From Paludibacteraceae bacterium (GTDB taxonomy: Bacteria; Bacteroidota; Bacteroidia; Bacteroidales; Paludibacteraceae), in NCBI GenBank assembly GCA_017959385.1, contig JAGDAS010000060.1, forward strand, positions 1 to 32,433: a stretch of DNA of 32,433 bases. Reading direction: 5' to 3'. Of this stretch, positions 8,621 to 17,764 are shown in pieces. The notes beneath the pieces were generated by a model. It was not told where the DNA came from. It searched no databases and was given only the letters and a program-made list of their open reading frames with translations. Both the position numbers and the translations under genes were made by a program. Every line of letters begins with the position of its first letter. The first letter of the stretch is position 1.

Positions 8621-10576
8621 ATGGCCTACAGACCGCTTTCGAAAAATGAGATCCGCGCACTTGAACTCCAAGGCTGCTCAGCGGCATCCTGGGCGAACGT
8701 CCGGGTGGAGGAGCCGTTCTCGCCCGAATGGCTGCGGGATGTGCGTTTTTCGGGCGAAATCACGCTGGGGGCCTTTGAAAGGGAAGTCGAACTGGAAGGA
8801 GGAATGAAAGAACACTGCGGCATCTACCAAGCCGCCCTCCACAACTGCCGCATCGGCAGGAACGCCTACATCCGCCATATCGGCCGTCATATCGCCAACT
8901 ACCGTATCGGCAACGATGTCTGCATCAGTGATGTACAACTGCTCGCCGTCAGCGGACCGACCTCCTTCGGCAACGGAACGCGCATCCGCGCGCTCAACGA
9001 AGCCGGCGGCCGCGAAATCGTCCTCTACGACCGACTTTCATCGCAAACCGCCAGCCTGTTGTGCCTCTACCGGCACCGGCCGGAAATGATTGTACAGCTT
9101 ACCGCCATGATTGACCGCTATGTTGCGTCGGTGACCTCCGAAACCGGTCGGATCGGCGACGGGGTCTGTATCCGCTCCTGCGGAATCCTGCGGAATGTCA
9201 ACATCGGCACCGGAGCCCGTTTGGAAGGAGTCAGCCGTTTGGAGGAAGGCAGCGTCAACAGTTGTGCGGAAGCCCCTGTCACCATCGGACAAAACGTCTG
9301 CGCCAACCGCTTCATCCTGTCGGCGGGAAGTTCCGTCACCGACGGCTGCCTGCTGGAGAACTGCTTTGTCGGACAAGGGACCGTACTGGGCAAACAATTC
9401 TCGCTGTACGACAGCGTCCTGATGTCCAACTGTCAGGGATTCCACGGCGAAGCCTGCAGCATCTTCGGCGGGCCCTATACGGTCACGCACCACAAAAACA
9501 CCCTGCTGATTGCCGGCAACTTCTCGTTCATGAATGCCGGAAGCGCCTCCAACCAAAGCAACCACCTATATAAATTGGGGCCGGGCCAACAAGGACTACT
9601 GGCCCGGGGATGCAAAACCGCCAGCGGATCCTACCTGCTGTGGCCGGCACGCATCGGTGCCTTCACATTGGTATCGGGCCGGCACTACCGGCACCCGGAT
9701 ACCGACACCCTGCCGTTCTCCTATTTGTTGGAAAACGACGGACGCTCCTGCCTGCTTCCCGGCGTGAACCTGCGCAGCGCAGGTACCGCCCGCGATGCCG
9801 CCAAATGGCCGCAACGCGACGGCCGTGTCCCGCGCGATCCGCTCGACCATATCCACTTTGCACTGTTCAATCCCTATACAATAGGGCGTGCACTGCAGGG
9901 CAGCCGGTTGCTGAACGACCTGGCCGTACAACCCGCCGACGAATACAACTACAACGGCACCTGCATCCCCGCGCAAGCGGTCGCCAAAGGGCTGGAATAC
10001 TACCGGACCGCCGTCAACTGCTACCTGGGCGGGCAATTCGCCGAAAGGCTGCAACACAACGGTATCGACTCGGTCCTGACCGCCCCGACCGGCCTCACCG
10101 GCCTCGGGACATGGTCGGATTTGGGCGGCCTGACAGCTCCCGACAGCGAAATCAACCGCATCATTGACCTGTTGGAGCAGGGCGGCATTGCAACATTGGA
10201 ACAATTGGAATCGGCCTGGGAGCGGCTCTACCGCCAATACGCCGACTATGCATGGGTCTGGACCTGGAAGACCTGGCAGGAAGCTACAGGCCGCTCCCAT
10301 CCGGACCGGCAGGATCTACGGAAACTCATTGACACTTGGGAAAGCAGTTCCGCGCAATTGGCGCAATGGCAGCTCGATGACGCCCGCAAGGAGTTCGACG
10401 GGGAGATGTTGCGCAGCTACGGGGTGAATGACGACCCGGAAATCCGCCGGAAGGACTTCAACGAGGTACGAGGCGGATACGACAACAACGCATTTGTCGT
10501 CCACGTCCGCGAAACACTCGAAAACATCCGTCAAACCGCTTCCCAATTGCGCAATCTGATTGCAGAAAAGGCATGA
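8621..10576 (+). CDS. DUF4954-like left-handed beta-helix protein, function unknown
   Basis: A 651-residue cytoplasmic-looking protein with no signal peptide. From about residue 65 to 330 it shows hexapeptide-like turns typical of left-handed parallel beta-helices (for example NCRIGRNAYI, NYRIGNDVCI, TGRIGDGVCI, NVNIGTGARL, ENCFVGQGTVLG), as in nucleotide-sugar acyltransferases and related enzymes. The C-terminal third is helical and Glu/Arg-rich. I recall the DUF4954 family in Bacteroidota as similar, but this was not checked. The helix suggests sugar-nucleotide or acyl-group handling; no catalytic residue can be assigned. The ATG at 8621 is 2 nt after the hflX stop. The stop overlaps the next gene by 4 nt (ATGA), so the two are probably co-translated. 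Confidence 0.75.
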   Translation: MAYRPLSKNEIRALELQGCSAASWANVRVEEPFSPEWLRDVRFSGEITLGAFEREVELEGGMKEHCGIYQAALHNCRIGRNAYIRHIGRHIANYRIGNDVCISDVQLLAVSGPTSFGNGTRIRALNEAGGREIVLYDRLSSQTASLLCLYRHRPEMIVQLTAMIDRYVASVTSETGRIGDGVCIRSCGILRNVNIGTGARLEGVSRLEEGSVNSCAEAPVTIGQNVCANRFILSAGSSVTDGCLLENCFVGQGTVLGKQFSLYDSVLMSNCQGFHGEACSIFGGPYTVTHHKNTLLIAGNFSFMNAGSASNQSNHLYKLGPGQQGLLARGCKTASGSYLLWPARIGAFTLVSGRHYRHPDTDTLPFSYLLENDGRSCLLPGVNLRSAGTARDAAKWPQRDGRVPRDPLDHIHFALFNPYTIGRALQGSRLLNDLAVQPADEYNYNGTCIPAQAVAKGLEYYRTAVNCYLGGQFAERLQHNGIDSVLTAPTGLTGLGTWSDLGGLTAPDSEINRIIDLLEQGGIATLEQLESAWERLYRQYADYAWVWTWKTWQEATGRSHPDRQDLRKLIDTWESSSAQLAQWQLDDARKEFDGEMLRSYGVNDDPEIRRKDFNEVRGGYDNNAFVVHVRETLENIRQTASQLRNLIAEKA

Positions 10577-11364
10577 GCCGAATACATCCGACATACATCA
10601 TCCGCTATATCCGGCATTTTCTCACAGCTTTCTCAAGCCGCGGCTTCGGCATACACTCCCCCTTTGTCTTCTCCTTTGTGGAAGACCTCCTACCCGAAGC
10701 ACACAGTTACTACGCCTACGGACCCGTAGAACGCATCCGGCAGAACCTATTGCATGACACCGCCTCCATCCAGGTGGAGGACTACGGCACCGGCCACAGT
10801 GGCAGGCGCCGCATCTGCGACATTGCCCGCCACAGTCTGAAACGTCCGCACGACGCCCGGCTGCTTTTCCGTATCGCCGCACGTATGCGCCCGGACAACA
10901 TCATTGAGCTCGGCACCTCGCTGGGCATCACCACACTCTATCTGGCCCAAAGCGACACCCGCCGCACCATATATACATTGGAAGGGTCGCCCGAGACCGC
11001 ACGCGTTGCCCAATCCCTCTTCGACCGCTGGCGGCAGAAACAGATCCGGCTGGTCACCGGGCGTATTGAGGACACACTTCCGCAGGTACTCGCACAAGTG
11101 GACGGCATCGGACTGCTTTTTATGGATGCGAACCACACCGAGGAGGCCACCCTCCGGTATTTCACCACCTGCCTGCCGAAAATCAACGACCGAACCATCA
11201 TCGTCATCGACGATATCCACAGCAGCACCTCCATGGAGGAAGCCTGGCTGCAAATCACCCGGCACGAACGCGTACGGACCTGCATTGACCTGTTCAGCAT
11301 GGGCATTTTGTTTTTCCATCCGGAAAATCCCAAGGGCGTTTACAAGATCCGCCACCTCCCCTGA
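10573..11364 (+). CDS. Class I SAM-dependent methyltransferase
   Basis: A 263-residue soluble protein with a Rossmann-fold methyltransferase core: motif I IIELGTSLGITTLYLA (from about residue 110), an acidic strand-2 end (TLEGSPE), the motif LLFMDANHTEE, and TIIVIDDIH, resembling O-methyltransferase-type enzymes (the Asp-Asp pair could bind a metal). The N-terminal segment HSPFVFSFVEDLL is shared, to my memory, by Bacteroidota homologues of unknown substrate. The start ATG overlaps the upstream stop by 4 nt. Substrate unknown. Confidence 0.8.
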   Translation: MSRIHPTYIIRYIRHFLTAFSSRGFGIHSPFVFSFVEDLLPEAHSYYAYGPVERIRQNLLHDTASIQVEDYGTGHSGRRRICDIARHSLKRPHDARLLFRIAARMRPDNIIELGTSLGITTLYLAQSDTRRTIYTLEGSPETARVAQSLFDRWRQKQIRLVTGRIEDTLPQVLAQVDGIGLLFMDANHTEEATLRYFTTCLPKINDRTIIVIDDIHSSTSMEEAWLQITRHERVRTCIDLFSMGILFFHPENPKGVYKIRHLP

Positions 11365-11430
11365 TTTAAGGAATGGACACGGGGGAAAACAACAAATACA
11401 CAGGTGCAAAGCAAAAATAAACGACAAAAG

Positions 11431-11460
11431 TTGTACATAGTGAAAATTTACTTATCTTTG
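11431..11460 (+). promoter_or_regulatory. Promoter of the DUF2795-type gene
   Basis: TTG at 11431-11433, 19 nt spacing, then TATCTTTG at 11453-11460: the best match in the window to the Bacteroidota promoter (-33 TTTG-like, -7 TAnnTTTG). The leader from about 11466 to the ATG at 11520 holds a 5-bp stem CGTCC/GGACG (11467-11471 and 11486-11490). Confidence 0.7.
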
Positions 11461-11519
11461 TACGTTCGTCCAGGTGTGAGAAGCCGGACGGGCAATGAAC
11501 CGATTAAGCAAAAAAGATC

Positions 11520-11741
11520 ATGTACTGGACATTAGAGTTGGCATCCAAATTGGAAGATGCACCTTGGCCGGCAACCAAGGAGGAGTTGATTGACTACGCC
11601 ACAAGATCTGGCGCTCCTATGGAAGTTATTGAGAATTTGCAGGAAATTGAGGATGAAGGCGACATATACGATTCGATTGAGGATATATGGCCGGATTACC
11701 CCAGCAAAGAAGATTTTTTCTTCAACGAAGACGAATATTAA
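11520..11741 (+). CDS. DUF2795-like small acidic protein
   Basis: A 73-residue acidic protein without signal peptide or membrane segment. The N-terminal part (about 1-45) has a DUF2795-like helical core, including PWPATKEELIDYATRSGAP and an IENLQEIEDEGD block, and the C-terminus is DYPSKEDFFFNEDEY. I recall this small protein as very strongly conserved in Bacteroidota, which suggests a core role, but its function is not known to me. It has its own promoter and lies directly upstream of the T9SS operon; whether porP is also transcribed from this promoter cannot be told, since the 118 nt between them hold no clear terminator. Confidence 0.85.
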   Translation: MYWTLELASKLEDAPWPATKEELIDYATRSGAPMEVIENLQEIEDEGDIYDSIEDIWPDYPSKEDFFFNEDEY

Positions 11742-11773
11742 CATTTCATAGCCTTCGTTTGTAAAAATTTTTA

Positions 11774-11781
11774 TATCTTTG
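11774..11781 (+). promoter_or_regulatory. -7 box of the porPKLMN promoter
   Basis: TATCTTTG matches TAnnTTTG. A -33 TTTG at the right distance is not clear. Transcription would start near 11788, giving a leader of about 70 nt before the porP ATG at 11860. Confidence 0.6.
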
Positions 11782-11859
11782 CACTTAAATAGAGTTCGAA
11801 ACGGTGTGAAAAACGGCGGGTTCAGCGGAATCGGAAGCACAAAGGAAAGCTTCAAACCA

Positions 11860-12816
11860 ATGAGACTGCTCATTCTGACCGTCGCTATTTTATTTAGCTA
11901 CAGCGCCTTCGGACAATATTCGGTTGAGTTCAGTCAGTATATGCTGAATCTGAACACGATAAATCCCGCAGCGGCGGGTGGCAACGACATGATGAACATC
12001 TTTGGTACCTTTAGATCGCAATATGCGGTCTATGAGGGTACTTCGTCTTCTTTTTTGGAAGGGATGCCAATCACCTACGTTGTCGGAGCCGACATCGGCT
12101 TTACAATTGGAAAAACGAAACACGGAGCATCGGCAGGGTTCTATGACAACCGGGTCGGACTCTTCCGCCATCAGAACGTCAACATCGGATACGCCTACCG
12201 CTTTCCGATTCTCAACGGGCACTTGAGCGGAGGTTTCCAAGCCAGTTTCACAACCGTCAGTTACGACACCAAACGGTTGCACGAAGTGGAATCCGACTAC
12301 CACAGTTCAGGTGATCCTGTTATCGCCCAGACAGAGGGGAATGATTTCAAGATGGATCTGGGCGTCGGATTTCTGTTTCAGAATCCGGACTGGTTTGCCG
12401 GCGTATCGTTGTTGAACATTTTGGCGCCTGAGTACGATTTGGGGAAGCAGACCTTATATAACAAGACCCGCAACCTCTACTTCATGGGTGGATACAACGT
12501 CAAGTTCGGCAACCCGCTGTACCGGTTGAAACTGTCGGGCGAAATCAATACCGACTTCATCACCTGGACGGGCATGGCCAATATGCTGGTGGATTACAAG
12601 GAGAAGTTCTGGGGAGGCGTAGGATACAGAGTGGACGGAGCGGTCACCTTCCAAATCGGATTCAAATTGTTCAATGCGCTCGTGTTGGGATATTCCTATG
12701 ATTTACCCACCTCCAAGTTGGTCCGGACAGCCGGTTGCCACGAAGTGGTGCTTAGATATAGTTTTAGTATAGAAAAGGCGAATAAAAGCCAATATAAAAG
12801 TATAAGATTCTTGTAA
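11860..12816 (+). CDS. porP: Type IX secretion outer-membrane protein PorP/SprF family
   Basis: A predicted outer-membrane beta-barrel; PorP interacts with the PorK/N ring in known T9SS and is needed for secretion. The protein is 318 aa with signal peptide MRLLILTVAILFSYSAFG before QYSVEFSQYMLNLNTINPAAAG, the hallmark N-terminus of PorP/SprF proteins. The rest consists of alternating barrel strands, ending in VVLRYSFSIEKAN. An in-frame TTG at 11779 would overlap the -7 box and put 27 residues before the signal peptide, so ATG 11860 is chosen. It is the first gene of the porPKLMN operon, 23 nt before porK. Confidence 0.93.
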   Translation: MRLLILTVAILFSYSAFGQYSVEFSQYMLNLNTINPAAAGGNDMMNIFGTFRSQYAVYEGTSSSFLEGMPITYVVGADIGFTIGKTKHGASAGFYDNRVGLFRHQNVNIGYAYRFPILNGHLSGGFQASFTTVSYDTKRLHEVESDYHSSGDPVIAQTEGNDFKMDLGVGFLFQNPDWFAGVSLLNILAPEYDLGKQTLYNKTRNLYFMGGYNVKFGNPLYRLKLSGEINTDFITWTGMANMLVDYKEKFWGGVGYRVDGAVTFQIGFKLFNALVLGYSYDLPTSKLVRTAGCHEVVLRYSFSIEKANKSQYKSIRFL

Positions 12817-12839
12817 TAGAATATAACCAGTAAACCAAT

Positions 12840-14321
12840 ATGAAAAAGTTACTTTTTTCTCTGCTTGCAGCCGCCGCATTGGTCGCCTGCAGCAACCAGA
12901 GCAGTGGTGAGTTAGTCGGCGTACAGGGCGAGGCTTGGAAAGAGCCGAATCCGTACGGCATGGTTTACATCAAGCCGGGTTCCTTCACCATGGGAGCCAA
13001 CGACCAAGATGCAAACTGGGCTGCTTCCACACAAGCCAAAGTGGTCTCCATTGACGCTTTCTGGATGGATGAGACGGAAATCACCAACCGGGAGTACAAG
13101 CAGTTTGTATTCTGGGTACGTGACTCCATCGTTCGTGAAAAACTTGTCCGCATCGACGGCGAAGACTCCAAGTACGCCATCCGCGACAAGAAGACCGGTG
13201 AAGTGCAATACAAGAAGGGCGGACGCCCCAACGATGCCGACCGCGACGACATCGAGAAGTTGATCAAACTCAACTGGGACCAGCCCATTCCTTGGAACAA
13301 GCAGGAAACAGAAGAAGAGGCCAAAGTAATCGACTCCATGTTCTACACCGATGACGACGCACTCTCCTACGCCCGCGAGTTGAACGGTCAGATGTTGAAC
13401 TACCAGTACCGCTGGATCGACTACAATCAGGCAGCCGCCAAGCGCAACAAGTTCAACCACAACAAGGCCGGTTACAACAAGCCCGACCTCTCCAAGTTGG
13501 GTCATGGCAAGGACAGCGCCGACCTGTTGGTTCAAAAAGACACTTCCTGGATTGATGAGAACGGCGAGATCGTCAACAAAACCAAATATGTTGAGCTCCG
13601 CACCCGCCGCGACTTCATCTCCTCGCGTATTATTAATGTATATCCCGATACACTTTGCTGGATCCGCGATTTTACCTATGCCTACAACGAACCGTACATG
13701 CGCATGTATTTCGCCCACGACGGTTACGGTGACTACCCGGTAGTCGGTGTAAGCTGGGAACAGGCTTCCGCCTTCTGCTACTGGCGTACCAACCTGCTCA
13801 ACAACGCACAGATCCGCATGGGTCAGAAGGTGGTTCAAGACTACCGCCTGCCGACCGAATCGGAGTGGGAATATGCCGCCCGCAGCGGACGTCAGTTGTC
13901 TATGTATCCTTGGGGCAGCACCTACATCCGTACAGCAAGAGGATGCTTCCTGGCCAACTTCAAACCGATGCACGGCAACTACTCGGTTGACGGTTTCATG
14001 ATCGCCGCCAAAGTAGGTTCCTTCCCGCCCAACGACTATGGTTTGTACGACATGGCCGGCAACGTAGCCGAATGGACCTCGTCCGCATTCCACGAATCCA
14101 ACTACAGCTTCGTAAGCGACCTGAACCCCAGCTACAACTACAATGCCAAGGCGGTTGATCCCGAGATCATGCGCCGCAAGGTAATCCGTGGCGGTTCCTG
14201 GAAGGATATAGGTTACTACCTGCAGTGCGCCACGCGTACCTACGAATATCAGACGGAGACCCGTTCCTACATCGGTTTCCGCTGCGTACGTAGCGTCATC
14301 GGTGCCAACTACATGAACTAA
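12840..14321 (+). CDS. porK: Type IX secretion ring lipoprotein PorK/GldK
   Basis: An outer-membrane lipoprotein that forms, with PorN, the large periplasmic ring of the T9SS. The 493 residues begin with a lipoprotein signal, MKKLLFSLLAAAALVAC, with the lipidated Cys at 17. The mature protein carries a formylglycine-generating-enzyme-like (sulfatase-modifying) fold split by a charged insertion at about 120-260. Fold motifs: MVYIKPGSFTMGA, DETEITNREYKQF, GVSWEQASAFCYW, RLPTESEWEYAARSG, YDMAGNVAEWT, VIRGGSWKD and GFRCVRS. The role is structural, not enzymatic, by knowledge of the family. porL follows after a 53-nt AT-rich spacer with no terminator. Confidence 0.96.
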   Translation: MKKLLFSLLAAAALVACSNQSSGELVGVQGEAWKEPNPYGMVYIKPGSFTMGANDQDANWAASTQAKVVSIDAFWMDETEITNREYKQFVFWVRDSIVREKLVRIDGEDSKYAIRDKKTGEVQYKKGGRPNDADRDDIEKLIKLNWDQPIPWNKQETEEEAKVIDSMFYTDDDALSYARELNGQMLNYQYRWIDYNQAAAKRNKFNHNKAGYNKPDLSKLGHGKDSADLLVQKDTSWIDENGEIVNKTKYVELRTRRDFISSRIINVYPDTLCWIRDFTYAYNEPYMRMYFAHDGYGDYPVVGVSWEQASAFCYWRTNLLNNAQIRMGQKVVQDYRLPTESEWEYAARSGRQLSMYPWGSTYIRTARGCFLANFKPMHGNYSVDGFMIAAKVGSFPPNDYGLYDMAGNVAEWTSSAFHESNYSFVSDLNPSYNYNAKAVDPEIMRRKVIRGGSWKDIGYYLQCATRTYEYQTETRSYIGFRCVRSVIGANYMN

Positions 14322-14374
14322 GCAAATGCAAGAGAATCAAATATTATTGAAACAAATTAATTAAATCAAAAAAA

Positions 14375-15193
14375 ATGGCAAGTTTTCTAGAGAGCCCGGG
14401 ATTTAAGAAAATGACGGGTATGGCCTATGGCTTTGGTGCATCTGTTGTAATTATCGGTGCGTTGTTCAAGATTCAGCACTATCCAGGTGCAAGTGTGATG
14501 CTTATGATTGGTATGTTTATTGAGGCCATTCTGTTTGCATTGTCCGCAGTTGAAAAACCGCACAAGAACTACGAGTGGGAGTTGGTATTCCCGCAATTGG
14601 ACGGCGGTGAGGCTGCTCCGGTTAAATCCGAAGGTTCCGCTGCCAAGGCCGGCAACACGATCGACGACATCGCTAAGAGCGGTTCTCTGACCGCCAGCGA
14701 CGCTCAGAGACTGAATGAAGGTATCAAGCGTCTGAGCGAAAGCGCCAACCAGATTGCTGATGTAACGGCTGCCGTTTCGGCTTCTTCCAACTACGCCAGA
14801 AGCATGAACGCCGCTTCCGACTCCATCAGCGCATTTGCCGCCACCCAGGCCAATCTGAAGACCTCGTCCGACTCCCTGTTCGCCTCCTACAAGTCGGTAG
14901 CCGAGAGCATGAGCGCTGTAGCCAGCGACGCCGAAGGCTATATGAAGGAGATGCAGGGCATCACGAAGAACCTGTCTTCGATCAACGCCGGTTACGAAAT
15001 GCAGGTGAAGAGCCTCGCATCGCAGGCTGAGATGATCAACGGTGTCAACGAGAACCTGAACAAGATGCAGTCCTCGATCAACGACGCCGCTGCCGAAGCG
15101 ACCGAATTCAAGAGCCAAATGTCGAAGCTCTCGCAACAGATCAGCAGCTTGTCCGGCATCTATGGCAATATGTTGAATGCATTCAAGGCATAA
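14375..15193 (+). CDS. porL: Type IX secretion motor protein PorL/GldL
   Basis: Inner-membrane stator that with PorM forms the proton-driven motor of the T9SS and gliding machinery. Of 272 residues, two membrane helices lie at about 16-34 and 40-60. Key residues of the family are visible: K32, H35 and Y36 in FKIQHYPGA between the helices, and E50 and E60 in the second helix, the acidic residues associated with proton transfer. Residues 80-272 are a Ser/Ala/Asn-rich, helical cytoplasmic domain with many heptad-like stretches (NLNKMQSSINDAAAEATEF). Operon position between porK and porM is the canonical one. Confidence 0.96.
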   Translation: MASFLESPGFKKMTGMAYGFGASVVIIGALFKIQHYPGASVMLMIGMFIEAILFALSAVEKPHKNYEWELVFPQLDGGEAAPVKSEGSAAKAGNTIDDIAKSGSLTASDAQRLNEGIKRLSESANQIADVTAAVSASSNYARSMNAASDSISAFAATQANLKTSSDSLFASYKSVAESMSAVASDAEGYMKEMQGITKNLSSINAGYEMQVKSLASQAEMINGVNENLNKMQSSINDAAAEATEFKSQMSKLSQQISSLSGIYGNMLNAFKA

Positions 15194-15234
15194 TAAACTT
15201 CGTTCAAAACCAATTATTAATTAACTGAACAAGT

Positions 15235-16848
15235 ATGGGTGCAACAAATTGCCCGGAGACCCCGCGGCAGAAAATGATTAGCATGATGTACTTGGTGTAC
15301 ACGGCCCTATTGGCATTGAACGTGTCCACCGACGTACTGAACGGCTTCACCGTTGTTCAAAAGAGCTTGAGCCAGTCCATTGAGACGACGACCAAGAAGA
15401 ATGCTTCTTTGATCGCCTCCTTGGAAAGCATGAAGAGCATGAACGCGACGAAGATCGGTCCCTGGCTGGATAAGGCCATGTTGGTAAGAGAACGCTCGCA
15501 GGCGTTGATCGACCAAGTTGAAGATATGAAGTACCGTATCATCTCGACTGCTGATGGTGTTTCGGTTGAAGACATCAAGAAAGCGGAGGAGCAGGACGGT
15601 GAGTACAAAATTCAGAAACGAGACAACCTGGACGTTCCCGCCCAAGTTGCTTTGAACACGGCTGAGATCAAGGATGCGTACTATGGTCAATACTTGAAGG
15701 ACAGTATCGACGCCTACGCCGCTTATGTATCTCAGATTGTTTCCGACGACGAAGCGCTGACGAACACCATTCAGAAGAACTTCGACACGTCCGACCAGCC
15801 TAATCCGCAAGAACCGGACCAGCCGGTGCCCTGGTTGCACCGTACGTTCGACCACATGCCGGTGGTAGCGGTTATGACGCTGTTGACCAAGGTGGAGCAG
15901 GATATCCGCAACACCGAAGCCGACGTGATCAGCCACATCATCAGTTTGGTGGACGCAGGCGACTTCCGTGTGAACAAGATTTCGGCCGAAGTTATTCCGG
16001 ACGCTTCCTACGTAACCCGTGGTGGCAAGTACCGTGCACGTATCATCCTGGCTGCCGTCGACTCGACGCAAAAGCCTGAGATCATCGTTAACGGCAAACC
16101 GTTGGAGAAAGGCGAGGAAGTATATACCGTAGCCTGCGGCAGCACCGGTAAATTCCCTGTAAAGGGTGAGATCAAGCTGCTCAAGCCGGACGGAACGACC
16201 GCCGACTATCCTTTCGAAAGCGAGTATATCGTAGGTGAGCCGACCGCTATTATCTCGGCCGACATGATGAACGTGTTCTATGCTGGTATTGACAACCCGG
16301 TCAGCATCTCTGTTCCCGGTGTGGCTGCCGCCAACATCAACGCGACATCGACCAACGGTACGCTGGTAAAAACGAGCAAAGGATGGTCCATCAAGCCGAT
16401 CAAGGTAGGTCAACCCTGTAACATCAGCGTATCGGCCAAGATGGATGACGGCAAGGTACAAGCCATCGGTGGCAAACCCTTCCGTGTAAAGGCACTGCCT
16501 CCTCCAATGGCTTACATCGAATACCAACAGGATGGTGTACCCTCCAAGTACAAGGGTGGCAAGGGCTTCTCGAAAGCTTATCTGGTAGCCGCCAAGGGCA
16601 TCAAGGCCGAGTTGGACGATGCTGATTTGGATGTTAAGTATCAAGTATTGAGCTTCGACCTCAACTACAACGACTCCATGGGTAACACCTTGGTTAAGAC
16701 TTCCAAGTCCACCAACTTTACCGACGACCAGCGCAACATTATGCGTGGCATGGCCAAGGGCAAACGATTCTTCATTTCGCAGATTCGTGCAAAAGGTCCC
16801 GATGGCATCGAGCGCGTATTGCCGCCTATAGAAGTAATTGTAAACTAA
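15235..16848 (+). CDS. porM: Type IX secretion motor protein PorM/GldM
   Basis: Spans the inner membrane once and reaches through the periplasm to the PorK/PorN ring, transmitting motion from the PorL/M motor. The 537 residues begin MGATNCPETPRQKMISMMYLVYT, the conserved GldM N-terminus (NCPETPRQKMI), with one membrane helix at about 15-33. The periplasmic part has a helical first domain followed by beta-rich domains (GKYRARIILAAVD, ISVPGVAAANINATS, RVKALPPPMAYI). The length is normal. It follows porL by 41 nt, and porN begins 12 nt after its stop. Confidence 0.96.
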   Translation: MGATNCPETPRQKMISMMYLVYTALLALNVSTDVLNGFTVVQKSLSQSIETTTKKNASLIASLESMKSMNATKIGPWLDKAMLVRERSQALIDQVEDMKYRIISTADGVSVEDIKKAEEQDGEYKIQKRDNLDVPAQVALNTAEIKDAYYGQYLKDSIDAYAAYVSQIVSDDEALTNTIQKNFDTSDQPNPQEPDQPVPWLHRTFDHMPVVAVMTLLTKVEQDIRNTEADVISHIISLVDAGDFRVNKISAEVIPDASYVTRGGKYRARIILAAVDSTQKPEIIVNGKPLEKGEEVYTVACGSTGKFPVKGEIKLLKPDGTTADYPFESEYIVGEPTAIISADMMNVFYAGIDNPVSISVPGVAAANINATSTNGTLVKTSKGWSIKPIKVGQPCNISVSAKMDDGKVQAIGGKPFRVKALPPPMAYIEYQQDGVPSKYKGGKGFSKAYLVAAKGIKAELDDADLDVKYQVLSFDLNYNDSMGNTLVKTSKSTNFTDDQRNIMRGMAKGKRFFISQIRAKGPDGIERVLPPIEVIVN

Positions 16849-16860
16849 AATTCCAATGCT

Positions 16861-17745
16861 ATGAAGACGTATTATCGGAGTTTGATTTTCGGACTACTGT
16901 CGCTGTTGGCTGTACCGGCCATGGCGCAAGACGAGGACTATTCGTTCTTCGGAGAAGACGGAGAGATAGCCGCCTCCAACCTGCCGACCAGCATTCCCCT
17001 GGACGAGCGGAAGCCTATCGAGTATAACAACCCGAGAGCAGACGACATCATCTGGCAAAAGGTGATCTATCGTGTGATTGACCTTCGCGAGAAGATCAAC
17101 TACCCCTTGTATTTCCCTGAAGAAGCCGGCGATAATCGTCAAAGTTTGTTCACAACCATCTTCCGGTTGTTCGAGGAAGGCAAGATCAAATGCTACAACT
17201 ACTTGGACAACAAGGAGATTTTTACGGAAGACAACCGTTTGGACTTCAACGAATTTGTAGAATCCTGCAAAATTCTGGTAACCGTCAAGACGGACTCCGT
17301 AACGGGTGACACGATCAGCACCGAAATTATGGAGAGTGACATACCCAACCGCGAGGTTATGAAATACTACCTCAAGGAAGTATGGTACTTTGACAAGCAC
17401 AACTCCATCTTCTCCGTTCGTTTGATCGCCATCTGCCCGATTTGGTACGAGAATGACTACGAACTCGGTTTGAAAAAACGTCCCTTGTTCTGGACGACCT
17501 TCGACGGACTGCGTCCCTATCTGGCCCGTCAAGAGGCTTTGATCACCGACCGCAACAACGGTGCGCGTGAAACGGTGGACGACCTGTTCATCAAACGCCG
17601 CTTTGGCAGCTACATCTTCAAGGAATCCTCCACGAAGAACCGCAACTTGTTGGAATACAACAACACAGCCGCCGAAATGCACAAAGAACAGGAGCGTATC
17701 AAGACCGAAATCGTGAACTTTGAGCAGGATTTGTGGGAATATTGA
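16861..17745 (+). CDS. porN: Type IX secretion ring protein PorN/GldN
   Basis: Periplasmic partner of PorK in the T9SS ring. The 294 residues start with a cleavable signal peptide ending VPAMAQ (about 23), then a region with the family blocks ADDIIWQKVIYRVIDLREKINYPLY, IFTEDNRLD, VWYFDKHNSIFSVRLIAICP, GLKKRPLFWTTFDGLRPYLARQEA, DDLFIKRRFGSYIFKESS, ending in a helical tail rich in Glu (about 270-294). It is the last gene of the operon; the terminator follows 20 nt after the stop. Confidence 0.95.
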   Translation: MKTYYRSLIFGLLSLLAVPAMAQDEDYSFFGEDGEIAASNLPTSIPLDERKPIEYNNPRADDIIWQKVIYRVIDLREKINYPLYFPEEAGDNRQSLFTTIFRLFEEGKIKCYNYLDNKEIFTEDNRLDFNEFVESCKILVTVKTDSVTGDTISTEIMESDIPNREVMKYYLKEVWYFDKHNSIFSVRLIAICPIWYENDYELGLKKRPLFWTTFDGLRPYLARQEALITDRNNGARETVDDLFIKRRFGSYIFKESSTKNRNLLEYNNTAAEMHKEQERIKTEIVNFEQDLWEY

Positions 17746-17764
17746 TCTCCCTGTAAATACACCG

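Noticed and set aside
12912-14093. A 393-codon open frame on the minus strand opposite porK
   Set aside because: It is the mirror of porK's codon bias; the translation shows no domain, and porK on the other strand has full family motifs.
15307-16644. A 445-codon minus-strand open frame opposite porM
   Set aside because: Low-complexity Val/Leu/Arg-rich translation without any recognisable motif; the plus strand encodes PorM with the family N-terminus.
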